From an uncultured Eudoraea sp. (GTDB taxonomy: Bacteria; Bacteroidota; Bacteroidia; Flavobacteriales; Flavobacteriaceae), in assembly GCA_905479615.1 (NCBI GenBank), contig CAJQNH010000119.1, positions 1-10,604 on the forward strand: a stretch of 10,604 nt of DNA, in the 5' to 3' direction. The notes below the pieces were generated by a model that did not search any database, was not told the origin of the DNA, and saw nothing but the letters and a program-made list of their open reading frames with translations. Shown piece after piece: positions 1 to 7,443 of the stretch (position 1 is the first letter of the stretch; each line of letters opens with the position of its first letter). The translations under genes and the position numbers were made by a program.

Positions 1-1
1 T

Positions 2-1414
2 AATATTAGCTCCCAGGAAATTGTAAGACTAAATCCTGAGATCGGGGAACGCGGGGGGTTAAAGGAAGATATGGTAATTAGGTTACCGGAAATGAAAAGT
101 GACGACAATGAGGTGAATACCGATAATTTCATTTTTTATGAAGTTAAGCCCAAACAAACTGTATACTCTTTAACCAGAAATTTGGAGATAGATTATAAAG
201 AATTACTTGAACTCAATCCGGATCTTTCCAAAGGGTTAAAGGCTGGAATGGTTTTAAAACTCCCTAAAGATAAAACAGGAAACTTCGAAGTGAAAAATTC
301 TTTGATTCTCGATAGAATAAACCTTTTAGATAGTATCAATACCATTAATAAACCAAAACTGATTTACTTACTTCCTTTTCGTACTGATAGATTGGACCTC
401 AGTGATGTTGATAGCGCCACAGACGCAATTACGCGAAGCAATGCGATAAGTTATAGCCTTGGTTTGTATAGTGGTGCCCTGGTTGCTTTGGATTCTATTT
501 CGGAACTGGGTATTTCTGTTGATGTAAAAACATTTGATACTCAATTAAATTCAGACAGAACAAGACTGCTGCTTCAGGGAGAAAATTTAGAAGGAGTTAG
601 CGCCATAATAGGGCCATTGCAATTAAATTCCTTAAAAGAAGTGGCGATTAAGGCCGCTAATGCTAAGGTGCCGGTTATTGCGCCTCTTGCTTCAACAAGT
701 GATTTTGAACTCGAAAATGTTTTCTTTTCTATTCCGTCTGATCAGATATTGCGTGAGCGAATGCTCGGTTTTATTAAAGATTCTATAACGGATGAGAATA
801 TTATTGTGATTACCGATGCTAAGAATAAGCCGGTTGGCGAACAGATAAAGGAAAAGTTTCCATTGGCTAAATCTGTTGATCTTCAGGAAGATGAAGAAAA
901 TATTTCTTTAGATCTGGAGGTATTTGCCAGTCTTCTTTCCCTTGACGCCGAGAACTGGGTATTTGTAGAGACCGATAATTTTAAAGTGGTTTCCAGTGTA
1001 AGTTCCATTCTTAATTCGTCTAATTCAGATACCACCAAAGTACGGATGTTTACCACTAATAAGAATAAGGCATTTGAAAATGATGTTATCTCAGGGGCGC
1101 ACTTGTCTAACCTCAATTTCACCTATCCCTCTGTATATAAAGAAACTAATAACAATGCTTTCGTAAGAAGATACAGAATACGTTTTGGGGCAGATCCGGA
1201 CCGGTATGCAGTGCGTGGCTTTGACATTACCTATGACCTACTTTTAAAATTGGCTTATAAGCTTAATTTGTTTGAGGCTTCAAATATCGTTGGGAGTACA
1301 GAATATTGCGGAAATAAATTTGATTATGACAATGAACCTTCTTCCGGATATTACAATACTGCTTCGTATATAATGATGTACCAGGATATGCGAATAACCC
1401 AGATTAACCCCTAA
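2..1414 (+). CDS. LysM and type-1 periplasmic-binding-protein-fold protein, 5'-truncated by window edge
   Basis: The frame is open to the first base of the window, so the ATG at 71 is internal and the real start lies upstream; 470 residues are visible. The first visible residues (ISSQEIVRLNPEIG, then GLKEDMVIRLPE) are the end of a LysM domain. A second LysM follows at about visible residues 43-90, with the typical YEVKPKQTVYSLTRN opening and the LNPDL...LKAGMVLKLP end. From about 118 to 460 the sequence resembles a type-1 periplasmic binding fold: KLIYLLPF, a GALVALDSI helix, VSAIIGPL, VPVIAPLAST, and a late RYRIRFGADPDRYAVRGFDITYDLL segment. LysM domains bind peptidoglycan, so this is probably an envelope protein. 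The binding fold has no visible ligand assignment, and no transporter genes lie beside it. It ends 2 nt before the OsmC gene and is likely cotranscribed with it. A role as an ordinary ABC-transporter binding protein is less likely because of the LysM repeats. Confidence 0.85.
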   Translation, partial: NISSQEIVRLNPEIGERGGLKEDMVIRLPEMKSDDNEVNTDNFIFYEVKPKQTVYSLTRNLEIDYKELLELNPDLSKGLKAGMVLKLPKDKTGNFEVKNSLILDRINLLDSINTINKPKLIYLLPFRTDRLDLSDVDSATDAITRSNAISYSLGLYSGALVALDSISELGISVDVKTFDTQLNSDRTRLLLQGENLEGVSAIIGPLQLNSLKEVAIKAANAKVPVIAPLASTSDFELENVFFSIPSDQILRERMLGFIKDSITDENIIVITDAKNKPVGEQIKEKFPLAKSVDLQEDEENISLDLEVFASLLSLDAENWVFVETDNFKVVSSVSSILNSSNSDTTKVRMFTTNKNKAFENDVISGAHLSNLNFTYPSVYKETNNNAFVRRYRIRFGADPDRYAVRGFDITYDLLLKLAYKLNLFEASNIVGSTEYCGNKFDYDNEPSSGYYNTASYIMMYQDMRITQINP

Positions 1415-1416
1415 CC

Positions 1417-1821
1417 ATGACTTCAGAAGTTACATATATAGGTGAATTACGCACTAGCTGTATTCACCTACGCTCAGGAAATGAAATTATAACGGATGCA
1501 CCTGTTGATAATAACGGCCTTGGACAAGCCTTTTCACCGACAGATACGGTTGCAACAGCTTTAGCTAGCTGTATGCTCACCATGATGGGGATTAAGGCCA
1601 GGGACATGGAAGTTGATTTAAAAAATTCTGCTGCCAAGGTCACCAAGCATATGGCTGCAAATCCAAGACAGATATCTCAGATTGATATAGAGCTACATCT
1701 ACCGGCTAAAATATTTGAAAAAAACAAAAAGATTCTGGAGCATACTGCGCGGACCTGCCCTGTAATATTAAGTCTTCATCCAGATGTTAAAAAGAAAATT
1801 GTATTTCTTTGGGATCTCTAA
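1417..1821 (+). CDS. OsmC/Ohr-family thiol peroxidase
   Basis: This 134-residue protein has the compact length of OsmC/Ohr proteins, which reduce hydroperoxides with a pair of cysteines in the cytoplasm. Both expected cysteines are present: C52 in the helix ATALASCMLTMMG and C114 in RTCPVILSLHP. The spacing and surrounding motifs match the peroxidatic and resolving positions of the family. FSPTDTVATALASC is the characteristic helix opening. A third cysteine (C15) near the N-terminus is not part of the family motif. The start ATG lies 2 nt after the preceding stop, and the 3' end overlaps the next gene, so all three are probably one transcript. It looks closer to the general OsmC-like branch than to Ohr proper, but the preferred substrate (organic or fatty-acid hydroperoxide) cannot be told from sequence. 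The family call is firm; the substrate is open. Confidence 0.9.
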   Translation: MTSEVTYIGELRTSCIHLRSGNEIITDAPVDNNGLGQAFSPTDTVATALASCMLTMMGIKARDMEVDLKNSAAKVTKHMAANPRQISQIDIELHLPAKIFEKNKKILEHTARTCPVILSLHPDVKKKIVFLWDL

Positions 1822-2339
1822 GATTCATATTCGGGCTTTTGGTATTTCTATGGTTTGGAATGTCATTTGCTCAGGAGGAAGAGGCTATTCTGTGGCACCC
1901 CAAACAAAGATTGAGCTGGGTAAATTTCAAAGCGGAACCCATAGAGGGTTCCAAGGTAGCTGCCACCACGGCAAGCGGGCTGAGCTATCAATTTTCTGCA
2001 ACAGAAGAAGATGGAAAATATGAATTGGATTATTCCATAAGTACTTTTTTTTATCCGGATAGATCTTGGTATCAGCCAAAAATATGTGATGAAGTAATTC
2101 TAAGTCACGAGCAGCTGCATTTTGATATCTCTGAATTGTTTGCCAGGAAAATGCGAAAAATTATGGATACTACCACATTTACGAAAAATGTGAAGGCCGA
2201 GGTAAAAGCTATTTATCGTAAAATAAATAAAGAACTTGCAGAATTTCAACAAGTTTATGACAATGAGACCAACTATTCCCGAAACATTGAGCAGCAGCAA
2301 TCATGGAATCAGAAAATAAAAGATGCCCTGGGAAATTAA
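1809..2339 (+). CDS. Secreted DUF922-family putative zinc protease
   Basis: About 176 residues. Residues 1-21 form a signal peptide: an Arg near the start, a hydrophobic run FIFGLLVFLWFG, then an MSFAQ cleavage region. The mature part has the features I know from DUF922 proteins: LWHPKQRLSWVNF near the N-terminus, STFFYPDRSWYQP, the motif HEQLH at residues 100-104 followed by FDISELFAR, and a C-terminal YDNETNYSRNIEQQQSWN. HEQLH fits HExxH zinc-metallopeptidase chemistry, with E109 a possible third ligand; activity is inferred, since the family is poorly characterised. The start is unusual. The frame is closed by a TAA at 1788, and the only ATG before the domain (1860) falls inside the signal peptide, so TTG at 1809 (or ATT at 1803) must be used. 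This overlaps the OsmC gene by 13 nt, behind the A-rich AAAAAGAAAA. It likely acts in the periplasm or outside the cell. Confidence 0.8.
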   Translation: MGSLRFIFGLLVFLWFGMSFAQEEEAILWHPKQRLSWVNFKAEPIEGSKVAATTASGLSYQFSATEEDGKYELDYSISTFFYPDRSWYQPKICDEVILSHEQLHFDISELFARKMRKIMDTTTFTKNVKAEVKAIYRKINKELAEFQQVYDNETNYSRNIEQQQSWNQKIKDALGN

Positions 2340-2366
2340 GAATTTGGTTTCGTTTTCTCTTATGGG

Positions 2367-3233
2367 CTAAACATCACAAATGGTCACCCCTTGCTTCAAA
2401 GCTGCGATTTTGTCCTCCCAGCTGGGAATAAATTCCTGTGCCACATAACCTTTATATCCGGTTTCTAAAATAGCCTTCATTATAGCTGGATAATACAATT
2501 CCTGAGTCTCATCAATTTCATGCCTTCCGGGATTACCACCAGTATGATAGTGGCCAAAATAGGTATGGTGCTCCTGGATGGTCCTTATAACGTCACCTTC
2601 CATAATTTGCATATGGTAAATATCATACAGTAATTTGAAATTTTCTGAACCAATTTCCTTGCATAAAGCTACACCCCATTTAGCATGATCGCACATATAA
2701 TCTTTATGGTCTACTTTAGAGTTCAAAAGTTCCATCTGAATAACCACTCCGTGTTTTTCTGCCTGAGGCATAATTTGTTTTAATCCTTTTGCGCAATTTT
2801 TAAGTCCGTCTTCATCATTCATACTGTTTCTATTTCCACTAAAACAAATTAGATTGGTGTAGCCAGCTTCCGCCACTTTCGGAATCATTTGCAAATAATC
2901 CTTTATTAGCTCCTCGTGCAGTTTAGGATCGTTCCAGCCTTTCTCAATGCCCAAACCTGCGCCCCAGCACATAGATGCATGAATGCCATACTTCTTCATC
3001 AATGGCCAATCTTCCGGACCGGTTAAATCCATTGCAGTAACCCCTAATTCATTAAGGCTTTGGAGAAAATCTTCCATAGGAATCTTGCTATAGCACCAAC
3101 GACATACGCTGTGATTGATATTTCCTTTTAAATTGCTGGCGGGAATTGATTTAGCTTCCATGGCAACCCCGGCAGTAGAAACTAAACCTACTGTGGCGGC
3201 TACAGAAGAGCCTATAAATGTTCTTCGTTTCAT
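2367..3233 (-). CDS. Tat-exported TIM-barrel protein, hydroxypyruvate isomerase-like
   Basis: 288 residues, ATG start and TAG stop. The N-terminus KRRTFIGSSVAATVGLVSTAGVA is a twin-arginine-type signal (RR at 3-4, mild hydrophobic core, likely cleavage near residue 25), so the protein is probably exported folded. The rest is a xylose-isomerase-like TIM barrel (AP endonuclease 2 superfamily). Compared with the Hyi branch, the metal-binding positions appear as E168 (MELLNSK), D204 (YDIYHMQ), H230 (HYHTGGNPGRHE) and E267 (VAQEFIP). The DIYHMQ and GNPGRHEID motifs are the strongest link to hydroxypyruvate isomerase. The true substrate is uncertain: exported members of this group in Bacteroidota are usually annotated only as sugar-phosphate isomerase/epimerase, and an exported enzyme may act on a free sugar or keto acid. 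It faces the DUF922 gene with a 27-nt convergent gap in which I see no terminator, and diverges from the DUF3820 gene over 44 nt. Confidence 0.85.
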   Translation of the reverse strand: MKRRTFIGSSVAATVGLVSTAGVAMEAKSIPASNLKGNINHSVCRWCYSKIPMEDFLQSLNELGVTAMDLTGPEDWPLMKKYGIHASMCWGAGLGIEKGWNDPKLHEELIKDYLQMIPKVAEAGYTNLICFSGNRNSMNDEDGLKNCAKGLKQIMPQAEKHGVVIQMELLNSKVDHKDYMCDHAKWGVALCKEIGSENFKLLYDIYHMQIMEGDVIRTIQEHHTYFGHYHTGGNPGRHEIDETQELYYPAIMKAILETGYKGYVAQEFIPSWEDKIAALKQGVTICDV

Positions 3234-3277
3234 TTTATATCGTTTATAATGTATTAAAGATAATTTATTTAGATTTA

Positions 3278-3523
3278 ATGATGGAACTATTTCCCGACAG
3301 GAAAAAACTTATTGAACTTGCTCATTATAAAATGCCATATGGCAAGTTTAAAGAGCGCTACCTGCTTGATTTACCGGAGGCTTATTTAATCTGGTTTCAA
3401 AGAAATGGCTTTCCTAATGGTAAACTTGGGGAGCATATGAAGGCTATTCTTGAAATTAAAATAAATGGTATGGAGGGGCTCATTAGAAAAATTAGGGAAG
3501 AATTTCCTGAAGATACCCAATAA
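3278..3523 (+). CDS. Small DUF3820-family protein
   Basis: A protein of 80-81 residues whose motifs cover most of its length: ELFPDRKKLIELAHYKMPYGKFKERYLLDLPEAYL in separate blocks, then WFQRNGFPNGKLGEHM and EIKINGMEGL. These match what I know of DUF3820 (in Pfam linked to putative quorum-regulated factors), but the biochemical function is unknown. There is no signal peptide or membrane segment, so it is probably cytoplasmic. Two adjacent ATGs (3278, 3281) are equally possible starts. The frame extends back to 3218, but that would run antisense across the start of the divergent isomerase gene and adds residues foreign to the family. It ends 49 nt before pyrG, and a promoter element lies in that gap, so pyrG may be transcribed both from here and on its own. 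Confidence 0.8.
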   Translation: MMELFPDRKKLIELAHYKMPYGKFKERYLLDLPEAYLIWFQRNGFPNGKLGEHMKAILEIKINGMEGLIRKIREEFPEDTQ

Positions 3524-3540
3524 ATTCTAGTTGCATTTTG

Positions 3541-3548
3541 TACCTTTG
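3541..3548 (+). promoter_or_regulatory. Candidate pyrG promoter, -7 element
   Basis: TACCTTTG is an exact match to the Bacteroidota -7 consensus TAnnTTTG and would place the start of transcription roughly 18 nt before the pyrG ATG. No TTG lies at the usual 17-23 nt upstream (the TTG at 3531 is only 7 nt away), so the -33 half is missing or degenerate. I see no attenuator hairpin or C-run pausing signal that would suggest pyrimidine control beyond a short CCCCC at 3550-3554. Confidence 0.45.
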
Positions 3549-3572
3549 ACCCCCGTAATATAGAAGTGCGAT

Positions 3573-5210
3573 ATGCCAGATACTAAATATGTTTTCGTTA
3601 CGGGAGGTGTTACTTCTTCACTTGGAAAAGGAATTATTGCTGCGTCCTTAGCCAAACTTCTGCAAGCCAGGGGTTATAAAACTACCATACAAAAATTAGA
3701 TCCCTATATCAATGTAGATCCGGGTACCCTGAACCCTTATGAACACGGAGAGTGTTATGTTACTGATGATGGTGCGGAAACCGATCTGGATCTTGGGCAC
3801 TATGAACGATTTTTGAATGTAAAGACCTCACAGGCCAATAATGTAACTACGGGAAGGGTATACCAAAGTGTAATTGAAAAAGAGCGTCGCGGAGAGTTTT
3901 TAGGTAAAACGGTACAGGTAGTTCCGCATATTACAAATGAAATTAAGGAACGGATTCAAATACTTGGGAATAGCGGTGAATATGATATTGTTATTACTGA
4001 AATAGGGGGAACCGTCGGGGATATAGAATCTCTTCCTTATATAGAAGCCGTAAGGCAATTACTTTGGGAGCTTGGTGATAATAATGGCATTGTAATACAT
4101 CTTACCTTAGTCCCATACCTTTCTGCAGCAGGAGAATTAAAAACCAAGCCAACACAGCATTCCGTTAAAACCTTGATGGAGAGTGGAATAAAAGCAGATA
4201 TCCTGGTATGCAGAACGGAACATGAATTGTCTGATGACATCAAACAAAAACTGGCATTGTTTTGTAATGTTAAAAAAGAGGCCGTAATACAATCTATAGA
4301 TGCATCAACTATATATGATGTACCAGTAATGATGCAGGATGAAGGATTAGATACGGTGGCACTACAAAAACTTGACTTACCCGATAATACGGTTCCGGAT
4401 CTGGATCAATGGAATGAATTCCTGGACAGGCATAAAAATCCTAAGTTTGAAGTGACTATTGGTCTAATAGGTAAATACGTTGAATTACAGGATTCTTACA
4501 AATCTATTCTGGAATCATTTATTCATGCGGGTGCTATAAATGAGGTGAAAGTAAATGTCAGATCTATTCATTCAGAGCATATCACGGCCAAAAATTTTGA
4601 AGAAAAAATGAAGGGCCTTCAGGGAATTCTTGTGGCACCAGGTTTTGGAGAGCGAGGCATTGAAGGCAAAATCAAAGCTGTGAGATACGCAAGAGAAAAT
4701 AATATTCCTTTTTTAGGGATATGTCTGGGAATGCAAATGGCGGTAATTGAAATTGCAAGGAATGTTTTGGGGTTAAAAGATGCTAATTCGACTGAAATGG
4801 ACGGAAGTACAGATCATCCTGTCATTAGTTTAATGGAAGCTCAAAAGTCTGTAACCAATAAAGGGGGGACAATGCGCCTTGGAGCATGGGATTGCGAAAT
4901 ACTGGAAGGTACACTTGTACATAAAGTTTACCATGGACAAACTTCTATTTCAGAGAGACATCGACATCGTTATGAATTTAATAATGATTACAAGGAAGAA
5001 TTTGAGAAAGCAGGTATGTTGGCCTCTGGAATAAATAAAGAAACCGGATTGGTGGAAATAATAGAATTACCTTCTCATCCCTGGTTCATAGGTGTACAAT
5101 ATCATCCGGAATATAAAAGTACTGTAGCCAATCCACATCCCCTATTTGTGGGCTTTGTGAAGGCGGTATTGCTGCACAAAAGACAACAAACTAATGCCAG
5201 TTTGGCATAA
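3573..5210 (+). CDS. pyrG: CTP synthase (glutamine-hydrolysing)
   Basis: 545 residues, the usual length of bacterial CTP synthase. It makes CTP from UTP, ATP and glutamine in the cytoplasm, the last step of pyrimidine nucleotide synthesis. The N-terminal amidoligase domain (about 1-270) opens with KYVFVTGGVTSSLGKG (P-loop, K19). It contains DLDLGHYERF and ITEIGGTVGDIESLP, whose acidic residues D73 and E143 are the likely magnesium ligands, and the KTKPTQHSV UTP-site segment. The C-terminal class I glutamine amidotransferase domain (about 292-532) carries the oxyanion motif APGFGERG, the nucleophile C384 in GICLGMQMA, and the H511/E513 pair in QYHPEY. All catalytic residues are intact. The ATG start gives the canonical N-terminus directly before the P-loop. 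yidC follows 96 nt downstream with its own promoter-like sequence, an order I believe is common in flavobacteria. Confidence 0.98.
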   Translation: MPDTKYVFVTGGVTSSLGKGIIAASLAKLLQARGYKTTIQKLDPYINVDPGTLNPYEHGECYVTDDGAETDLDLGHYERFLNVKTSQANNVTTGRVYQSVIEKERRGEFLGKTVQVVPHITNEIKERIQILGNSGEYDIVITEIGGTVGDIESLPYIEAVRQLLWELGDNNGIVIHLTLVPYLSAAGELKTKPTQHSVKTLMESGIKADILVCRTEHELSDDIKQKLALFCNVKKEAVIQSIDASTIYDVPVMMQDEGLDTVALQKLDLPDNTVPDLDQWNEFLDRHKNPKFEVTIGLIGKYVELQDSYKSILESFIHAGAINEVKVNVRSIHSEHITAKNFEEKMKGLQGILVAPGFGERGIEGKIKAVRYARENNIPFLGICLGMQMAVIEIARNVLGLKDANSTEMDGSTDHPVISLMEAQKSVTNKGGTMRLGAWDCEILEGTLVHKVYHGQTSISERHRHRYEFNNDYKEEFEKAGMLASGINKETGLVEIIELPSHPWFIGVQYHPEYKSTVANPHPLFVGFVKAVLLHKRQQTNASLA

Positions 5211-5234
5211 ACTCCACAATTGGATATATATTTG
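5201..5234 (+). promoter_or_regulatory. Candidate yidC promoter, -33 and -7 elements
   Basis: TTTG at 5201-5204 and TATATTTG at 5227-5234 fit the Bacteroidota housekeeping promoter (TTTG or TTG, 17-23 nt, TAnnTTTG), with a 22-nt spacer. The -33 half lies inside the last codons of pyrG. Transcription would start near 5240, giving a leader of roughly 65 nt before the yidC ATG. This is the best-formed promoter in the window. Confidence 0.6.
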
Positions 5235-5306
5235 CAGACCATTTGGGACTATCCGGTCATGGGTATAAGCTAAATTCGCAATGGATTGGTATTTAAAATA
5301 AGTTAA

Positions 5307-7157
5307 ATGGAAGAAAAGAAACTGGACATAAATTCCATCATCGGCTTCGTACTGATATTTGGTATCCTCATTTTTTGGTTTTACCAAAATCAACCAACAC
5401 CTGAAGAATTAGAGGCTCAAAAAACAGAAAGGGCTAAAGTGGAGTCTCAGGTAATAGAAGAGGAATCTACAGTTCCTCAGGCTGTTTTGCCGGAAACAAA
5501 AATTGATCTACAGGACTCTGTTGCCATTGCTGATTACAAAAATACTATAGGTGGTTTTGGTTTTACTCCAGCTAGGGAAGGTACTACCATTCTTGAAAAT
5601 GAAGTCCTCTTTTTGGAAGTAAGTAATAAAGGAGGTCAGATAATTGAAGCCAGGATGAAGAAATTTGTCTCCTTTGATTCTATACCTATTTATTTAGTTA
5701 AAGACGGAAACTCCTCTTTTGGGATTAATTTTTCAACCCGGGATAATCGGGTATTGGATTCCAAAGATTTGTTTTTTGAGCCATCATTATCCAAAAATGG
5801 TGACAATGAGGTGTTATCAATGAAGGCTAAGGTTGCCGCAGATCAGTATCTGGAATTTCGCTATGAAATGAAACCTGATGAATACCTGGTAGATTATACA
5901 GTTCGCTCTCAAGGTTTAAGCGGGGTAATAAATGATGCCCAGCCCATAAATCTTAATTGGAAACTGAGAGGGATAAGACATAATAAAAGTATTCAATATG
6001 AGAATAGATATACCAGACTCACCTATAAACATGAGGAAGGTAAAATAAGCAAACTGTCTGAGAGCGGTGATGACGAAGAAATTGAGAATGGTGTGACCTG
6101 GCTTTCCTACAGACAGCATTTTTTTAGTTCTATTCTGGCGACAAAGACTCCTTTTGAGTCAGCAGACTTAAGTTCGAAGAACTTAGTAGAGGAGGAGAGT
6201 AAAGAAGCAAAAATAACCAAGGAATTTGCGACAGTGGCACCTTTGCAAATGGCAGGCGGTGAACTTTCTTATAATATGAATCGGTATTACGGACCAACTG
6301 ATATTAAAGTTTTGTCTGAATACAAGGAGCTGGGTCTGGCAGACTCCATTCCTTACGGATGGGGGATATTTGGTTGGATAAACAGATATGTATTTACACC
6401 ATTTTATGGTTTTTTAAGTTCATTTTTACCCTTTGGGATTGCCATTGTAGTAATGACTATTCTGGTTAGGCTACTCATGTCTCCTGTTACGTATAAGTCA
6501 TATTTATCGCAGGCCAAAATGAAGGTGCTTAAACCTGAAATTACAGAGCTCACAGAAAAATATAAGGATAATGCAATGAAGAAGCAGCAGGAAACCATGA
6601 AGCTTTACAATAAAGCAGGGGTGAGTCCTATGAGTGGTTGTGTGCCTGCTTTGCTACAGTTGCCTATATTCTATGCGCTATTTATGTTTTTCCCTACATC
6701 TTTTGCATTGCGCCAGAAGGCTTTTCTATGGGCTGGGGATTTATCTAGCTATGACACTATAGCTGAGTTGCCTTTTACTATACCTTTCTATGGAGATCAT
6801 GTGAGCTTATTCCCGATATTGGCATCAGTGGCTATTTTCTTTTATATGATGATGACCACAGGGCAGAATATGCAAACGCAACCAGGTATGCCAAATATGA
6901 AATTCATCATGTATCTGTCTCCCTTGATGATGCTTTTCTTTTTTAACAATTATGCAAGTGGCTTGAGTTTGTATTATTTTGTTTCAAACCTTATTACCAT
7001 TTTTATTATGTTAGCCATAAAGAAATTCATTCTGAATGAGGACAAAATACACGCTCAGATACAGGAGAATAAAAAGAAACCTAAAAAAGAAAATAAGTTT
7101 CAGCGTAAAATGAGGGAGATGATGGATCAGGCAGAGCAACAGAAAAAGAATAAATAA
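5307..7157 (+). CDS. yidC: Membrane protein insertase YidC
   Basis: 616 residues, the long Gram-negative form. YidC inserts and folds inner-membrane proteins, alone or with SecYEG. Residues about 8-26 (INSIIGFVLIFGILIFWFY) are the first membrane segment. About 27-350 is the large periplasmic beta-domain, ending in MNRYYGPTDIKVL. The conserved C-terminal insertase domain runs from about 350 to 575: TM2 (GIAIVVMTILVRLLMSPVT, with the groove Arg R388), the cytoplasmic helical loop QAKMKVLKPEITELTEKYKD, TM3 (GCVPALLQLPIFYALFMFF), TM4 (LFPILASVAIFFYMMM), and the TM5-TM6 pair (MYLSPLMMLFFFNNYASGLSLYYFVSNLI). The tail (576-616) is rich in Lys and Gln, as in YidC forms that touch ribosomes. Residues 301-320 and the acidic stretch at 250-262 are less conserved. 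The gene has its own candidate promoter and an intrinsic terminator 24 nt after the stop. It is not beside rnpA or rpmH here, as it is in many other phyla. Confidence 0.97.
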   Translation: MEEKKLDINSIIGFVLIFGILIFWFYQNQPTPEELEAQKTERAKVESQVIEEESTVPQAVLPETKIDLQDSVAIADYKNTIGGFGFTPAREGTTILENEVLFLEVSNKGGQIIEARMKKFVSFDSIPIYLVKDGNSSFGINFSTRDNRVLDSKDLFFEPSLSKNGDNEVLSMKAKVAADQYLEFRYEMKPDEYLVDYTVRSQGLSGVINDAQPINLNWKLRGIRHNKSIQYENRYTRLTYKHEEGKISKLSESGDDEEIENGVTWLSYRQHFFSSILATKTPFESADLSSKNLVEEESKEAKITKEFATVAPLQMAGGELSYNMNRYYGPTDIKVLSEYKELGLADSIPYGWGIFGWINRYVFTPFYGFLSSFLPFGIAIVVMTILVRLLMSPVTYKSYLSQAKMKVLKPEITELTEKYKDNAMKKQQETMKLYNKAGVSPMSGCVPALLQLPIFYALFMFFPTSFALRQKAFLWAGDLSSYDTIAELPFTIPFYGDHVSLFPILASVAIFFYMMMTTGQNMQTQPGMPNMKFIMYLSPLMMLFFFNNYASGLSLYYFVSNLITIFIMLAIKKFILNEDKIHAQIQENKKKPKKENKFQRKMREMMDQAEQQKKNK

Positions 7158-7180
7158 CTAAAACCTGTTATAAAAGAAAA

Positions 7181-7206
7181 AAGCCCTGACATATATGTCG
7201 GGGCTT
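7181..7206 (+). terminator. Intrinsic terminator after yidC
   Basis: AAGCCCTGACA and TGTCGGGGCTT form an 11-bp stem with one G-U pair and a TATA loop, 24 nt after the yidC stop. On the plus strand the following tract is only mildly U-rich (CTGGCTTT). On the minus strand it is followed by six or more U, so it may also act as a second stop for transcripts from the convergent fasciclin gene. Confidence 0.75.
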
Positions 7207-7336
7207 CTGGCTTTAAGTAGGTTTAGTTTGATAAGATTTGGGATTTCAAAGATGCACTATAGTTCCACTAAAAAAAAAGAATAGTTGTAAAGGCTCATTT
7301 TTTGTATGCTAACAGTTTCAATTTTGATGTCTCTAA

Positions 7337-7351
7337 TTTCTAAGTTAGAAA
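7337..7351. repeat. Short palindrome between the two convergent terminators
   Basis: TTTCTAA and TTAGAAA flank a central G, making a 15-bp perfect palindrome in the gap between yidC and the convergent fasciclin gene. It is AT-rich and no gene start is close by, so a regulatory role is doubtful. T-rich sequence follows on the plus strand, and it may be a remnant or weak terminator. I see nothing else in 7207-7371. Confidence 0.35.
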
Positions 7352-7371
7352 CCTGTCTTTTTTCCTACAAA

Positions 7372-7400
7372 AAAACTCCCTTGAATTTCAAGGGAGTTTT
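7372..7400 (-). terminator. Intrinsic terminator of the three-domain fasciclin gene
   Basis: A perfect 13-bp stem (AAAACTCCCTTGA with TCAAGGGAGTTTT, 3-nt loop) lies 43 nt past the fasciclin stop. Read on the minus strand it is followed by a run of seven U (plus-strand A at 7369-7375), the classic intrinsic terminator shape. The plus strand also has four U after the stem, so it may work in both directions and back up the yidC terminator. Confidence 0.85.
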
Positions 7401-7443
7401 AGCTACCAAATAATTGATTTAGTCACCTGCATCAATATTATAA

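Noticed and set aside
71..73. ATG at 71 as the start of the LysM gene
   Set aside because: The frame is open upstream to the window edge and encodes the end of another LysM domain, so this Met is internal.
1784..2023. A 79-codon plus-strand frame across the osmC/DUF922 junction
   Set aside because: It overlaps both real genes out of frame and shows no signal peptide, domain or family-like motif.
3254..3268. Promoter elements in the 44-nt divergent gap between the isomerase and DUF3820 genes
   Set aside because: Only near-matches were found (TATCTTTA on the minus strand, TAATTTAT on the plus), with no TTG at a proper distance.
3218..3277. N-terminal extension of the DUF3820 gene
   Set aside because: It would run antisense over the start codon of the divergent isomerase gene and adds residues not expected in the family.
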